DNA of 6,354 bases, from the NCBI GenBank assembly GCA_002345425.1, contig DDWA01000025.1, positions 11,748 to 18,101 of the forward strand. The letters are read 5' to 3'. The notes under the pieces are model-generated. The model saw nothing but the letters and a program-made list of their open reading frames with translations. It made no database searches and was not told where the DNA came from. A program made the position numbers and the translations under genes. The stretch is from Caryophanales bacterium UBA2298. Its GTDB lineage: Bacteria; Bacillota_I; Bacilli_A; Izemoplasmatales; Hujiaoplasmataceae. Shown here in pieces: positions 6,352-6,354 of this stretch. Numbering within the stretch: the stretch's first letter is position 1; each line of letters starts with the position of its first letter.

Positions 6352-6354
6352 TTA

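Noticed and set aside
1..6354. Mobile elements, CRISPR array, tRNA or rRNA genes, phage or defence genes
   Set aside because: No transposase, terminal repeats, regularly spaced repeats, tRNA-like cloverleaf or rRNA sequence was noticed on either strand.

Overview
The window is AT-rich, uses ATG starts behind strong AGGAGG-type ribosome binding sites, and has short intergenic gaps. This suggests a low-GC Gram-positive bacterium (Bacillota) or a close relative such as the Acholeplasma/Izemoplasma/Erysipelotrichia neighbourhood; the exact lineage cannot be fixed from the sequence alone. Every Trp codon checked is TGG. The five stops are four TAA and one TAG, so the standard bacterial code fits and TGA is used neither as Trp nor as a stop here.

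Layout. (1) Positions 1-1334 hold a minus-strand gene for an L-cysteine desulfidase-like protein (UPF0597/CyuA family), ending at a strong hairpin terminator at 20-49. (2) Positions 1335-1488 are a divergent promoter region: a near-consensus promoter fires leftward into the desulfidase gene and an extended -10 promoter fires rightward. (3) Positions 1489-3299 are a probable two-gene unit: an unlabelled 42-residue single-span membrane peptide, then gltX, a long-form glutamyl-tRNA synthetase whose Shine-Dalgarno overlaps the stop codon of the small gene. (4) Positions 3300-3499 are a non-coding, T-run-rich gap with a weak terminator for gltX, a candidate -10 and a 13-bp stem-loop in the likely leader of the next gene. 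(5) Positions 3500-5695 encode a complete class II (adenosylcobalamin-dependent) ribonucleotide reductase, NrdJ, followed by a clear terminator. (6) Positions 5854-6351 encode an XRE-family regulator with a DNA-binding N-terminus and two membrane helices, behind a promoter region rich in short inverted repeats.

The genes are mostly housekeeping or metabolic: cysteine breakdown, tRNA charging and deoxyribonucleotide synthesis. Each main gene appears to have its own promoter and terminator, so apart from the 42-aa gene with gltX they are probably separate transcription units. No mobile element, CRISPR array, phage gene or obvious new multi-gene system is visible. The items most worth a second look are the 42-aa membrane peptide coupled to gltX, the wobble-rich stem-loop in the nrdJ leader, the altered cysteine tail of NrdJ, and the membrane-anchored XRE regulator with its candidate operator.
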